Shown here: positions 50,869 through 60,450 of the stretch, piece by piece
Position numbering within the stretch: the stretch's first letter is position 1
Layout of the letters: every line of letters starts with the position of its first letter
DNA from: an uncultured Blautia sp.
GTDB lineage: Bacteria > Bacillota > Clostridia > Lachnospirales > Lachnospiraceae
Assembly (NCBI GenBank): GCA_946622645.1
Contig: CAMOQF010000001.1
Span: 1-64,000, forward strand
Reading direction: 5' to 3'
Length of the DNA: 64,000 bases
Translations under genes and position numbers: made by a program
The notes under the pieces: generated by a model
Databases searched by the model: none
Told to the model about the DNA's origin: nothing
What the model saw: the letters and a program-made list of their open reading frames with translations, nothing else

Positions 50869-52305
50869 TTATACGGTTCCGTGTTTTTTGTCCGGGCGAT
50901 CCTGCCGTTTGGTAAACAGCATCTCAAAAGCGCCGATCACATATTTTCTGGTATCAGCAGGCGCGATGACGGTATCCACATAGCCTCTGGCGGCAGCGGA
51001 TTCTGCGCCGGACTGGAGTTCCTTGTATTCGGCGGCTTTCTGTGCCTGTACGGAAGCAGCTTCATCGGCGTACATGATCTTGGCGGCCATATTGGCGTCC
51101 ATCATGCCGATCTCGGCGCCTTCCCATGCGAATACAGTGTCGCATCCGATGGCTTTGGAATTCATGGCAACGTAGGCGTTACCATAAGCTTTTTCAAGAA
51201 TGACGTTTACCTTCGGAACAGTCGCTTCCGCAAAAGCGCTGATCATGCGGGCGACGGCGCCAGCGATCCTCTTTTCGGAGCATACAGTCGCTTCAAAGCC
51301 GGCCGCATTGGTAAGTGTAAGTACCGGGATGCCGAAGGCATCGCAGAATTTGACGAAGGAAGCCGCTTTGTCAGCGCCCTTGGCAGAGATCTTGCCGCCG
51401 AAGTCGCAGGCTGTTTCGCCTTCTTCGTTGTAAAGAACACTGCGGTTTGCCACTGCGCCGACTGTACTTCCGTTGAGGCGAAGGAAACCGGTGACTATGT
51501 CTTTTCCGAAGCAGGCTTTGGTCTCAAAGAAATCCTGATCGTCCGCGATGCGGGAAAGGGCAAGCGCGGTATCTCCGGCACAGGCGTCCATATCCTCTAC
51601 CACACGGTTCAGGTCGTCCGTGCATTCAGCGAACGCATCCGCATCTTCACAGTTGGAAGGAAGCAGGGAGACCAGCGCTCTGATCTTCGCGAAGATATCG
51701 TCAGCAGAACCGACGCCGTCGATCAGGCCGTTTTCCGCGCTCTGGAAGGAGGCCGATGCTGTGTCGCATTTGGAGACATGGTTGCCGTCCAGGGTGTTGG
51801 GAGCGTTTACAAACATTCTGCCCTTCTCTTCTTCGATAAAGGTGAAGTCCGTAAGTCCGGGGATAAAGGCCATACCGCCGCCGCAGTTTCCGAAGATACC
51901 GGTGATCTGCGGGATCACGCCTGAGGCTGTAACACTTTTCAGGTATATCTCGCCGAAGGCTTCCAGCGCGTCGGTCGCCTCTTCAAGACGCATTCCTGCG
52001 CTGTCGATCAGACCGATCACGGGAGCGCCGGTCTTCAGCGCAAGGTCATAGAGCCTTGTGATCTTTTTGGCGTGCATTTCACCTACCGTGCCTTTTAATA
52101 CTGAGGCATCCTGGCTGTAGACATAAACCAGTTTGCTGTCAATGACACCATACCCGGTGATCACGCCGTCGGAAGGTGCCTTTTTCTCAGTCAGGTTGAA
52201 ATTGGTGGATCTGGCCTGGACTGCCGCACCGATCTCAACAAAACTGTTCGGGTCGAGCAAGGATTCGATTCTTGCGGCCGCCAGACTTTGTGTTGCAGTA
52301 CTCAT
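50869..52305 (-). CDS. Acyl-CoA carboxyltransferase (MmdA / 12S transcarboxylase type)
   Basis: A 478-residue protein of the crotonase-like biotin-dependent carboxyltransferase family. Landmarks: FVEIGAAVQ, DGVITGYGVID, GAPVIGLIDSAGMRLEE, GIFGNCGGGMAFIPGLTDF, and a C-terminal half with GIPVLTLTNAAGFEAT, KVNVILEKAYGNAYVAM and FAWEGAEIGMMDANMAAKI. It transfers CO2 between an acyl-CoA (methylmalonyl-CoA or similar) and biotin. It is first in the operon, behind a strong promoter. It is shorter than typical MmdA (about 510), with a less canonical N-terminus. Confidence 0.88.
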   Translation of the reverse strand: MSTATQSLAAARIESLLDPNSFVEIGAAVQARSTNFNLTEKKAPSDGVITGYGVIDSKLVYVYSQDASVLKGTVGEMHAKKITRLYDLALKTGAPVIGLIDSAGMRLEEATDALEAFGEIYLKSVTASGVIPQITGIFGNCGGGMAFIPGLTDFTFIEEEKGRMFVNAPNTLDGNHVSKCDTASASFQSAENGLIDGVGSADDIFAKIRALVSLLPSNCEDADAFAECTDDLNRVVEDMDACAGDTALALSRIADDQDFFETKACFGKDIVTGFLRLNGSTVGAVANRSVLYNEEGETACDFGGKISAKGADKAASFVKFCDAFGIPVLTLTNAAGFEATVCSEKRIAGAVARMISAFAEATVPKVNVILEKAYGNAYVAMNSKAIGCDTVFAWEGAEIGMMDANMAAKIMYADEAASVQAQKAAEYKELQSGAESAAARGYVDTVIAPADTRKYVIGAFEMLFTKRQDRPDKKHGTV

Positions 52306-52362
52306 TGTATGTCCTCCATTGTTAAAATGATAAAAATAATAACTCCAAAATTTGCCAATTTT

Positions 52363-52391
52363 ATTCTACCTTCTTTGTGAAGGAATTTCAA
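52363..52391 (-). promoter_or_regulatory. Promoter of the decarboxylase operon
   Basis: Minus-strand TTGAAA (52386-52391), exact 17-base spacer, TAGAAT (52363-52368); each five of six to consensus. The leader is about 50 bases to the first ATG at 52305. An AGCATTTT/AAAATGCT inverted repeat (52393-52420) lies just upstream, at the scpB stop. Confidence 0.83.
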
Positions 52392-52419
52392 TAGCATTTT
52401 TCCGGTGAAATGAAAATGC

Positions 52420-52995
52420 TTACACCGGGACCGTGATGCGTTCGTTGATCTCCTGTTCCGCTTCCGCCTTGAAGTCTTCCAGCTGGACAGGATCCAGATC
52501 CGGCAGCTCCTCCAGGGTCCTCACGCCGAAACACCGCAGGAATTCTTCCGTGGTACCGAACAGGATTGGCCTTCCGGGCGCATCCAGACGGCCAAGCTCT
52601 TTGATCAGTTCATATTCCAGCAGCTTGTTGACCGCGAAATCGCTCTTGACGCCGCGGATCTTCTCGATCTCGGAACGGGTCACGGGCTGTTTGTAGGCGA
52701 TGATGGAGAGCGTCTCCAGCATGATATCGGTAAGGACCGGCTTCTTGGGATGAAGGGCGATCTTGATCAGATATTCATAATACTCTTTTTTGGTGCAGAG
52801 CTGGTACGAATCCTCCAGCTCGATGATCTGGATGCCCCTGTCTTCCTCTTTATATCGTTCGATCATCTCGTTGATCAGCTGACGGACAGCCGCTTTGTCC
52901 AGAGACAGCGCTTCCGCGATGGTGGAAAGCTCGACCGAATTTCCCATGGCAAACAGGATGGCTTCGATAGCGGCCTGGTATCTGGTTGTTTCCAT
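52420..52995 (-). CDS. scpB: Segregation and condensation protein B
   Basis: A 191-residue winged-helix protein of the SMC-ScpAB condensin. YQAAIEAILFAMGNSVELSTIAEAL, LTDIMLETLSIIAYKQPVTRSEIEKIRG and GRLDAPGRPILFGTTEEFLR are the family blocks. ends at an inverted repeat with no U tract. 13 bases after scpA. Confidence 0.96.
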   Translation of the reverse strand: METTRYQAAIEAILFAMGNSVELSTIAEALSLDKAAVRQLINEMIERYKEEDRGIQIIELEDSYQLCTKKEYYEYLIKIALHPKKPVLTDIMLETLSIIAYKQPVTRSEIEKIRGVKSDFAVNKLLEYELIKELGRLDAPGRPILFGTTEEFLRCFGVRTLEELPDLDPVQLEDFKAEAEQEINERITVPV

Positions 52996-53008
52996 TATGC
53001 TGCCTCCT

Positions 53009-53788
53009 CTATACTTCTTCCAGTATTTCCTGCCAGGTGTCCGGATCGGTGACCACGGAGATCGTGATCTCGCCGAACAGGGACTCCTGTTCCACGTGGA
53101 TGCTGCCCATCTTCATCAGCTCCAGCACGGACAGAAAGGTGACCACCATCTGCGTCCGGCTGCTCTGCTTTTTCAGGATCGTCCGGAAAGAAAAGGTCCT
53201 GTGATCTCTGGCGTAAGCCTTCAGCTCCTCCAGCTTTTCGGAGACGCTGACCTCCTCCTGCTCGATCCTGCCGAAACGGCTCCGGATGGGATCGACCTTG
53301 TCCTCCTGCCGCCGGACCAGGTCGTCAAAGACCTTTTTTAAGGCCTGCAGCGTGAGTCCCGCAAGCAGCTCCCGGGGGTCCGCTTTCTCACGGTATTTTA
53401 ATACTTCGCCGGGGATGGTCGGTTTTTTGAAGAATTTTTCATCCTCCCCTTCCATCTTTTCCCTGAGCTCATAGGACATGGCCTTGTACATCTTGTATTC
53501 CAGCAGTTTCTGGACGAGCTCCGCCCTGGGATCTTCCTCCTCTCCTTCCTCCGTCACTTCCTTGGGAAGGAGCATGCGGCATTTGATGTCCAGCAGCGTG
53601 GCGGCCATCACGAGAAACTCGCTCATGATGCCGAGATCCTCTTCTTCCATGGAATGGATATATTCCATGTACTGGTCCGTGATCTCCACAATAGGGATAT
53701 CATAGATGTCGATCTTGTTCTTGTCGATCAGGTGCAGCAGAAGGTCCAGAGGACCTTCAAACACGTTCAGCTTTACGTCGATGGCCAT
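53009..53788 (-). CDS. scpA: Segregation and condensation protein A
   Basis: A 259-residue kleisin that bridges SMC heads and ScpB. KLNVFEGPLDLLLHLIDKNKIDIYDIPI is the N-terminal signature, and VTFLSVLELMKMGSI with the C-terminal winged helix closes the protein. The start overlaps the phosphoesterase gene by 16 bases. Confidence 0.97.
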   Translation of the reverse strand: MAIDVKLNVFEGPLDLLLHLIDKNKIDIYDIPIVEITDQYMEYIHSMEEEDLGIMSEFLVMAATLLDIKCRMLLPKEVTEEGEEEDPRAELVQKLLEYKMYKAMSYELREKMEGEDEKFFKKPTIPGEVLKYREKADPRELLAGLTLQALKKVFDDLVRRQEDKVDPIRSRFGRIEQEEVSVSEKLEELKAYARDHRTFSFRTILKKQSSRTQMVVTFLSVLELMKMGSIHVEQESLFGEITISVVTDPDTWQEILEEV

Positions 53789-54591
53789 TTGTCTTCTCTC
53801 TTTCGAAGGCGGATGCTGAGTATCTCCCGGGGATTATGGATGCGCAGATGCAGGACGTGGTCTCCCAGACCGGCCGATACCAGCATGCACTGCGACTGCC
53901 TGTAATAATCACCGCAGCAGTACCGGGGGAACAGCCGGAACTGCGGGCTGATCAGGCCTCTGTGTTCGTCAAACCGGACAACGCCGCCATGATAGTGCCC
54001 GCACAGGGTCAGATCGGCCCCCCATTCGAAATAGGTTTCTGCATAATAAGGATTGTGCGCCAGAAGGATGGTCGGCATCTCCGTGTCGCAGGGGCGCAGG
54101 TAATAATCCAGTGCTTCTTTCTTAAGCGCCGGAGAAAACGGCTTTTTGTACCAGGGTGAGAGCGGAAGCTCCAGCCCGTAGATCCGCAGGCTCACGTCCT
54201 TAAGCGTGAGGATCTCGGAAGAATTGGCGAGAAAGCGTACGCCGGCCTGCTTGAGCTTTTTCTCGTATTTCCGGTAGGCGGTACGGAATTTCCCTGTCAG
54301 TTTCTGCCGGGTCTCATGGTTCCCCATGGCATAGAAGACCGGACAGAAGTCGGCCGCCCCTGTCAGCAGGTCCGCGGCGGCATCCAGGGAATCCGGATTA
54401 TGCCGGATCATCATATCGCCGCCCGAAAGGACCGCATCCGGTCTCTCGTTTCTGATCGCGTTGATCAGGTCTTTTTGTCCTTCCCCATAGACCGCGCCGT
54501 GCAGATCCGTCATATACACCAGACGGACTTCTCTTCCGCCCGGAAGACTGTCCAGGGAAAGATCGTATTGTTTAATCCTGAAGTTGTTCAT
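53773..54591 (-). CDS. Metallophosphoesterase
   Basis: A 272-residue calcineurin-like phosphoesterase with the five metal motifs: YMTDLHGA, LSGGDMM, YAMGNHETR, LAHNPYY and LCGHYHGGVVRF. It resembles YaeI-type membrane-associated phosphodiesterases, but no signal or membrane segment is present. Its substrate is unknown. Sits between cls and scpA, overlapping scpA. Confidence 0.88.
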   Translation of the reverse strand: MNNFRIKQYDLSLDSLPGGREVRLVYMTDLHGAVYGEGQKDLINAIRNERPDAVLSGGDMMIRHNPDSLDAAADLLTGAADFCPVFYAMGNHETRQKLTGKFRTAYRKYEKKLKQAGVRFLANSSEILTLKDVSLRIYGLELPLSPWYKKPFSPALKKEALDYYLRPCDTEMPTILLAHNPYYAETYFEWGADLTLCGHYHGGVVRFDEHRGLISPQFRLFPRYCCGDYYRQSQCMLVSAGLGDHVLHLRIHNPREILSIRLRKREDKWPST

Positions 54592-54600
54592 GATATCCCC

Positions 54601-56205
54601 TCACAGCATGGGCGCGACGACTCTTAAGAGACTCTGCGTCGCCCGCACGGCAAGCTTCTGATTTCTGCAGAAGCTGATATCCATCTCCCGGCAGTATGGC
54701 AAAGCTTCCATAAAATCCTGTTTCACGTCCAGGACCACCGGGTTTGCGTACATCCAGACGCCGTCCTCAAAATGCAGGTACAGGCTCCGGTAATCCAGAT
54801 TGATGGTGCCCACGACGGCGACTTCATCGTCGCACACAAAGGACTTCGCATGAAGAAAGCCCGGCTGATATTCAAAGATGCGTACGCCGGCTTCCAGCAG
54901 CTGTTCATAGTAAGAATGCGTAAGCATGTTGACGATCTTTTTGTCCGGTATTCCGGGCGTCATGATGCGCACGTCCACGCCGCTTTTGGCGGCGAGCGAA
55001 AGAGCCGTGATCATCTCGTTGTCTATGATGAGGTAGGGCGTACAGATATAGACGTATTCCCGGGCACGGTTGATGATGTTCAGGTAAACGCTCTCTCCGA
55101 CGACTTCGGAGTCCAGCGGAGAATCCGAGAAGGGCTGAATATAGCCTTCGCCCGAGAATGGTTCCGGATGGAAATGATGGGGTCTGTAGTATTCGTACCG
55201 GATTTCATCCGGGATATTGTTTACGATCTGCCACATATGCAGGAACATGACGGTCATGTTCCAGACCGCCTCGCCTTTCAGCATGACGGCCGTATCCTTC
55301 CAGTGTCCGAAACGCTCTTTCTGGTTGATGTATTCATCGGAAAGGTTGATGCCGCCGGTAAAGCCCGTGCAGCCGTCGATCACACAGATCTTACGGTGGT
55401 CGCGGTTGTTCTGGATAATGTTCACGATGGGCCGGAAAGGATTGAATACCATGGATTTGATGCCTTTGGCCGCGATCTTCTCGTAGTATTTTGTAGGCAG
55501 GGTGGAAAGGCATCCGAAGCCGTCGTAGATCAGCCGGACGTCTACGCCCTGCGCGGCTTTCCGTTCGAGGATCTTCAGGATGGTCTGCCACATCACGCCG
55601 TCGTTTATGATGAAGTATTCGATAAAGATATAATGCTTTGCCTTGGAAAGCTCTTTGACCAGGACCGGGAACATGTCCTCCCCGACCTGAAAATATTCTG
55701 CCGTGGTATTGCTGCAGAGGGGAAATCCTGATTTATCACGGATGTATTTTGACTGCGCAGCCATGGATGGGTTTTCGTTTTCGATGGTTTCCCGGATCGA
55801 CGGGTCTTCCTGCAGGAAGGGCCTTCCGGATTCCATCAGGCGGTCGAACCGTTTCTGTATTTCGGAGCCGATACGGGATTTGCCGAACATCAGATAGAAC
55901 AGCAGGCCGAACACGGGTATGCACATGATGGTGACGGACCAGGCCAGCTTGTAGGAAGGGTTGATCTTCCGGCTCAGGATGCGGAGCACGATGACGAAGG
56001 ACAGGATCTCGACTCCGAAGGAAATGTAGCGTGAAAAGCTGATCACCCGCGCAAGGAGCAGCCCCATCCAGGCGATCTGGAGGATGAACGAGAACGCAAC
56101 ATAAAAAGCCTTGTTGAAGATCAGTTTCAGGATCCTCGACAGGAACTGTACGATGATGTTCTTCTTATTCTGTTTGGGGGCGTTGGGATCTCTTCGGATG
56201 ATCAT
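54601..56205 (-). CDS. cls: Cardiolipin synthase
   Basis: A 534-residue phospholipase-D-type cardiolipin synthase with two N-terminal membrane segments (about residues 32-75) and two HKD motifs: DHRKICVIDGCTGFTGGIN and HAKSFVCDDEVAVVGTINLD. It condenses two phosphatidylglycerols to cardiolipin. PgsA, which supplies PG precursor, is also in the window (62681). Begins after the rpsU terminator. Confidence 0.94.
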   Translation of the reverse strand: MIIRRDPNAPKQNKKNIIVQFLSRILKLIFNKAFYVAFSFILQIAWMGLLLARVISFSRYISFGVEILSFVIVLRILSRKINPSYKLAWSVTIMCIPVFGLLFYLMFGKSRIGSEIQKRFDRLMESGRPFLQEDPSIRETIENENPSMAAQSKYIRDKSGFPLCSNTTAEYFQVGEDMFPVLVKELSKAKHYIFIEYFIINDGVMWQTILKILERKAAQGVDVRLIYDGFGCLSTLPTKYYEKIAAKGIKSMVFNPFRPIVNIIQNNRDHRKICVIDGCTGFTGGINLSDEYINQKERFGHWKDTAVMLKGEAVWNMTVMFLHMWQIVNNIPDEIRYEYYRPHHFHPEPFSGEGYIQPFSDSPLDSEVVGESVYLNIINRAREYVYICTPYLIIDNEMITALSLAAKSGVDVRIMTPGIPDKKIVNMLTHSYYEQLLEAGVRIFEYQPGFLHAKSFVCDDEVAVVGTINLDYRSLYLHFEDGVWMYANPVVLDVKQDFMEALPYCREMDISFCRNQKLAVRATQSLLRVVAPML

Positions 56206-56228
56206 AGGGTCCTTCTGAAATGCAACAC

Positions 56229-56258
56229 AAAATCCCTGACTGTACAGCCAGGGATTTT
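56229..56258 (-). terminator. Rho-independent terminator after rpsU
   Basis: Arms AAAATCCCTG and CAGGGATTTT form a near-perfect stem with T residues on the minus side. It sits 10 bases past the rpsU stop, so cls downstream may have another promoter. Confidence 0.83.
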
Positions 56259-56267
56259 ATGCGCATA

Positions 56268-56444
56268 TTAATTATATTTACGTTTTCTTGCCGCTTCAGA
56301 TTTTTTCTTACGACGAACGCTGGGTTTCTCGTAATGTTCTCTCTTACGGATCTCCTGCTGAATACCGGCTTTAGCACAGCTTCTCTTGAATCTGCGAAGA
56401 GCGCTGTCTAAAGTTTCGTTTTCTTTTACGATCACATTCGACAT
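56268..56444 (-). CDS. rpsU: 30S ribosomal protein S21
   Basis: A 58-residue S21: [39 protein letters not shown] and a very basic tail [18 protein letters not shown] 56444 is the family start; the frame begins upstream at 56516. It is a single-gene transcript, with a TATAAT promoter and its own terminator. Confidence 0.97.
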   Translation of the reverse strand: MSNVIVKENETLDSALRRFKRSCAKAGIQQEIRKREHYEKPSVRRKKKSEAARKRKYN

Positions 56445-56523
56445 CTTAGCACACCTAACCTCCCTCCAGTTGTAGATTGTGCTAAAAACAACAACTGTGT
56501 GGGTTTTTTCTTGCACATCCCCA

Positions 56524-56553
56524 ATTATATATCATGCACAACGTTGTAGTCAA
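56524..56553 (-). promoter_or_regulatory. Promoter of rpsU
   Basis: Minus-strand TTGACT (56548-56553), 18-base spacer, TATAAT (56524-56529), just past the alaS stop. The leader (about 75 bases) contains complementary GTGC..AAAAAC and GTTTTTAGCAC segments that can fold around the upstream half. Confidence 0.85.
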
Positions 56554-56567
56554 TAGCTTTTTTTGTT

Positions 56568-59207
56568 TTACTTCAACATGTCGGCCAGTATGCCGGCTGC
56601 GGAAGCGACGGCCTGTTCAGCCTTGGACGGATCCTTGCCGCCTGCCTGTGCCATGCCGGGACGTCCGCCTCCGCCGCCTCCTACGATCGCAGCGGCCGCT
56701 TTGATCAGGTTGCCTGCGTGGGCGCCTGCCTTCTGGGCGGCTTCGGTGGCCATGGAAAGGAGGTTGACTTTCGAACCGTTGACGGCTACAAGAAGAACAA
56801 CGCCTTCGCCGATCTTTTCTTTCAGCTGATCGCCGAGGTCGCGGAGCTCGTTCATGTCGACATTTTCCACCTTTGTGGCAAGAAGCTTGACGCCGCCGAC
56901 TTCCTGTACCTGGCTCATCACATCGCCGAGAGCGCCCTGGGCGAGCTTGCTCTTCAGGGAATCATTTTCGCTCTGAAGGGCTTTGAGTTCTGCCTGCAGA
57001 TGGGCGATCTTGCTCACCAGTTCCGACGGAGACGCCTTTAACGCGCGGGCAGCTTCATGGAGCTGTTCCTCTTCCTTCTGGTAGTATGCCAGAACGCCTT
57101 TGCCGGTAAGGGCTTCGATCCTGCGGACCCCGGCCGAAATACCGGACTCAGAGACGATCTTGAAAAGCTGTATGCGGCCGGTGCTCATCACATGGGTGCC
57201 GCCGCAGAGCTCCATCGAGAAGTCTCCCATGGAAACGACGCGGACTTCGGAACCGTATTTTTCACCGAAGAGCGCCATCGCGCCTGATTTCTTGGCATCC
57301 TCCAGGCTCATGATCTGGGTCATGACCGGCAGATCCTCCTGGATCTTCTCGTTTACAAGATCCTCGACCTTTTTCAGCTCTTCCGGCGTCATGGCCTGGA
57401 AATGGGCAAAGTCAAAACGGAGCCTGTCAGGAGATACGAGGGAACCTTTCTGTTCCACATGGGTACCCAGAACGACCTTCAGCGCTTTCTGAAGCAGATG
57501 AGTCGCGCTGTGATTCTTTTCAATATCGCTTCTTTCGGCTTCATCGACAGACAGCGTCACCTGGTCTCCCACAGAGATCATGCCGGATTCCATATGTCCC
57601 ACATGGCCCACTTTGCCGCCGCGAAGCTTGATGGTGTCCTCAACGACAAAACGTCCGTTGGCGGTCTCGATCACGCCGTGATCGCCCACCTGGCCGCCCA
57701 TGGTGGCGTAGAACGGGGTCCTTTCCGTGAGGATGGTGCCTTTCTGCCCTTCCAGGAGAGAATCTGCAAGGTCTTCTTCCGTTGTCAGGACCGTGACGAC
57801 AGAGTCCGCTTTCACACGGTCGTAGCCGATGAACTCAGTCGTGACGGAAGCGTCGATCTTATCATAGACGGTCGCTTCGGCGCCCATATAGTTGGTCTCT
57901 TTGCGGGCGGTACGGGCTTTGACTCGCTGTTCTTCCATGCAGGCCTTAAAACCGGCCTCGTCGATATCGTAGCCTTTTTCTTCCAGGATCTCCTGTGTCA
58001 GATCCAGCGGGAATCCATAGGTGTCATAGAGCTTGAAGGCGTTCTCGCCGGAAAGGGTCTTTTCACCGGCAGCCAGAAGGTTTTCTTCCATCTCTCCGAG
58101 GATGCGAAGGCCCTGGTCGATGGTCTTGTCAAACTGTTTCTCTTCGTTCGCAAGAACTTTCAGAATGAACTCTTTCTTTTCTTCCAGCTCAGGATAACCG
58201 TCTTTGGAACCGCGGATCACTTCCTCGGAAAGACGGGTCAGGAAGCCTCCCTCGATCCCCAGGAGACGTCCGTGGCGGGCGGCTCTGCGGATCAGGCGGC
58301 GAAGCACATAGCCGCGGCCTTCGTTGGTGGGCATGATGCCGTCGGAGATCATAAAGGTGGCGGAACGGATGTGGTCGGTGATCAGGCGGATGGAAACGTC
58401 GTCTTTATAGACGGCACCGTATTCCTTGCCGGCGATTTCGCAGACCAGGTTTCGAAGCGAGCAGATCGTATCCACGTCGAAGATGGAATCCACGTCCTGC
58501 ACGACGACGGCCAGACGCTCGAGGCCCATGCCGGTGTCGATGTTCTTCTGCTTCAATTCCGTATAGTTGCCGTTTCCGTCGTTCTCAAACTGGGTGAAAA
58601 CGTCGTTCCAGACTTCGATGTAGCGGTCGCAGTCGCAGCCCACCTTGCAGTCCGGCTTTCCGCAGCCGTATTTTTCGCCGCGGTCATAATAGATCTCGGA
58701 ACAGGGGCCGCACGGACCTGCGCCGTGCTCCCAGAAGTTGTCTTCTTTTCCGAAACGGGAGATCTTCTCTTTGGGGATGCCGATCTTCCTGTTCCAGATA
58801 TCGAAAGCTTCGTCATCATCCAGATAGACGGACGGATACAGACGGTCCGGATCAAGACCCACCGTCTTTGTCAGGAACTCCCAGCTCCATTCCAGCGCTT
58901 CTTCCTTAAAATAGTCGCCAAAGGAGAAGTTGCCGAGCATCTCAAAGAAAGTCCCATGACGGGCTGTCTTGCCGACGTTTTCGATATCGCCGGTACGGAT
59001 GCACTTCTGGCAGGTGGCCACACGTGTGCGGGGCGGGATCTCCGCGCCGGTAAAATAGGGCTTTAAAGGAGCCATCCCGGCGTTGATCAGAAGGAGGCTC
59101 TTGTCCCCCTGCGGAACCAGGGAAAAGCTCTTCATCACAAGATGCCCTTTGCTCTCCATAAAATCCAGGAACATCTGACGGAGTTCATTGACGCCGTATT
59201 TTTTCAT
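56568..59207 (-). CDS. alaS: Alanyl-tRNA synthetase
   Basis: An 879-residue, full-length AlaRS. The class II catalytic core opens with NELRQMFLDFMESKGH and RVATCQKCIRTGDIENVG; the editing domain has HSATHLLQKAL and the zinc motif ELCGGTHVMSTG; the C-terminal DHHA1 oligomerisation domain ends in a Gly-rich AAIVGGGGGGRPGMAQAGG. Starts 17 bases after tyrS in one transcript. Confidence 0.98.
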   Translation of the reverse strand: MKKYGVNELRQMFLDFMESKGHLVMKSFSLVPQGDKSLLLINAGMAPLKPYFTGAEIPPRTRVATCQKCIRTGDIENVGKTARHGTFFEMLGNFSFGDYFKEEALEWSWEFLTKTVGLDPDRLYPSVYLDDDEAFDIWNRKIGIPKEKISRFGKEDNFWEHGAGPCGPCSEIYYDRGEKYGCGKPDCKVGCDCDRYIEVWNDVFTQFENDGNGNYTELKQKNIDTGMGLERLAVVVQDVDSIFDVDTICSLRNLVCEIAGKEYGAVYKDDVSIRLITDHIRSATFMISDGIMPTNEGRGYVLRRLIRRAARHGRLLGIEGGFLTRLSEEVIRGSKDGYPELEEKKEFILKVLANEEKQFDKTIDQGLRILGEMEENLLAAGEKTLSGENAFKLYDTYGFPLDLTQEILEEKGYDIDEAGFKACMEEQRVKARTARKETNYMGAEATVYDKIDASVTTEFIGYDRVKADSVVTVLTTEEDLADSLLEGQKGTILTERTPFYATMGGQVGDHGVIETANGRFVVEDTIKLRGGKVGHVGHMESGMISVGDQVTLSVDEAERSDIEKNHSATHLLQKALKVVLGTHVEQKGSLVSPDRLRFDFAHFQAMTPEELKKVEDLVNEKIQEDLPVMTQIMSLEDAKKSGAMALFGEKYGSEVRVVSMGDFSMELCGGTHVMSTGRIQLFKIVSESGISAGVRRIEALTGKGVLAYYQKEEEQLHEAARALKASPSELVSKIAHLQAELKALQSENDSLKSKLAQGALGDVMSQVQEVGGVKLLATKVENVDMNELRDLGDQLKEKIGEGVVLLVAVNGSKVNLLSMATEAAQKAGAHAGNLIKAAAAIVGGGGGGRPGMAQAGGKDPSKAEQAVASAAGILADMLK

Positions 59208-59223
59208 CTTGCTTTCCTCCCTC

Positions 59224-60450
59224 TCAGAGTGTCACTCTGTGGAATTTCTTTTTTCCTTTTTTGATCACGATGCCTTCGGCTCCGATCTGTTCTTTTGTCA
59301 GCGCAGCATAAACATCGGTGATCTTATCGTTCCCTGCGGTCACGCCTCCCTGCTGAATGGAACGGCGGGCGTCGGAACGGGTCTTTTCTAGCCCTGTCTT
59401 TACCAGGAGCGAGATCAGGTCTGCTTTATCATTTTCATCAAAATCTTCGTCCGTCAGTACGGTGCAGGGCATGTTTTCGGTATCGCCGCCGCCTGAGAAC
59501 AGGCTGCGCGCGCCATCCTGGGCCTTTTTGGCCTCTTCCTCGCCATGTACAAGGCTGGTAAGCTCGTAAGCCAGGATCTCTTTAGCCTTATTCAGCTGAC
59601 TGCCTTCCCAATGGGACATCTCATCGATCTGCTCCAGCGGGAGGAAGGTCAGAAGACGCATGCAGTTCAGCACATCCGCGTCATCCACATTGCGCCAGTA
59701 CTGGTAAAAATCGAAAGGAGACGTCTTGTTCGGATCCAGCCAGACAGCGCCCGACTGGGTCTTGCCCATCTTCTTTCCTTCCGAATTCAGAAGCAGAGTG
59801 ATGGTCATCGCGTAGGCATCCTTGCCCAGTTTTCTGCGGATCAGCTCGGTGCCGCCCAGCATGTTGCTCCACTGGTCGTCCCCGCCGAACTGCATGTTGC
59901 AGCCGTATTTCTGGAACAGCATATAAAAATCATAGCTCTGCATGATCATGTAGTTGAATTCCAGGAAGGAAAGGCCTCTTTCCATACGCTGTTTGTAGCA
60001 CTCAGCGGCCAGCATACGGTTCACGGAGAAATGAGGACCTACTTCCCGGAGCAGTTCCACATAATTAAGGCCCATAAGCCAGTCGGCGTTGTTCACCATC
60101 AGGGCTTTTCCGTCCGAAAAATCGATAAAGCGCTCCATCTGCTTTTTAAAGCATTCGATGTTGTGCTGGATGGTCTCTTTTGTCATCATCTGGCGCATGT
60201 CGGTCCTGCCGGAGGGATCTCCGATCATGCCGGTTCCGCCGCCCAGAAGCGCGATGGGCCGGTTGCCGGCCATCTGCAGCCTTTTCATCAGGCAGAGCGC
60301 CATAAAATGGCCCACATGCAGGCTGTCGGCGGTGGGATCAAAGCCGATGTAGAAGGTGGCTTTCCCCTCGTTCACCATATCCTTGATCTCGTCTTCATCT
60401 GTCACCTGCGCGATCAGGTTTCTGGCTTTCAGTTCTTCCCAAAGTGTCAT
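59224..60450 (-). CDS. tyrS: Tyrosyl-tRNA synthetase
   Basis: A 408-residue class I TyrRS. HIGH-type motif DSLHVGHFMALC, the tyrosine-pocket QSYDFYMLFQKYGCNMQFGGDDQW, the KMSKS-type LLLNSEGKKMGKT, and an S4 tRNA-binding domain over the last 60 residues. ATG 60450 follows GGAGG by eight bases; the first ATG in frame (60465) contains that site within its codons, so 60450 is preferred. No T-box was found in the 50-base upstream gap. Confidence 0.96.
   Translation of the reverse strand: MTLWEELKARNLIAQVTDEDEIKDMVNEGKATFYIGFDPTADSLHVGHFMALCLMKRLQMAGNRPIALLGGGTGMIGDPSGRTDMRQMMTKETIQHNIECFKKQMERFIDFSDGKALMVNNADWLMGLNYVELLREVGPHFSVNRMLAAECYKQRMERGLSFLEFNYMIMQSYDFYMLFQKYGCNMQFGGDDQWSNMLGGTELIRRKLGKDAYAMTITLLLNSEGKKMGKTQSGAVWLDPNKTSPFDFYQYWRNVDDADVLNCMRLLTFLPLEQIDEMSHWEGSQLNKAKEILAYELTSLVHGEEEAKKAQDGARSLFSGGGDTENMPCTVLTDEDFDENDKADLISLLVKTGLEKTRSDARRSIQQGGVTAGNDKITDVYAALTKEQIGAEGIVIKKGKKKFHRVTL

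Noticed and set aside
57402-59066. 554-codon plus-strand frame opposite alaS
   Set aside because: Antisense shadow of a complete AlaRS; codon third-position bias of the true gene keeps the opposite frame open.
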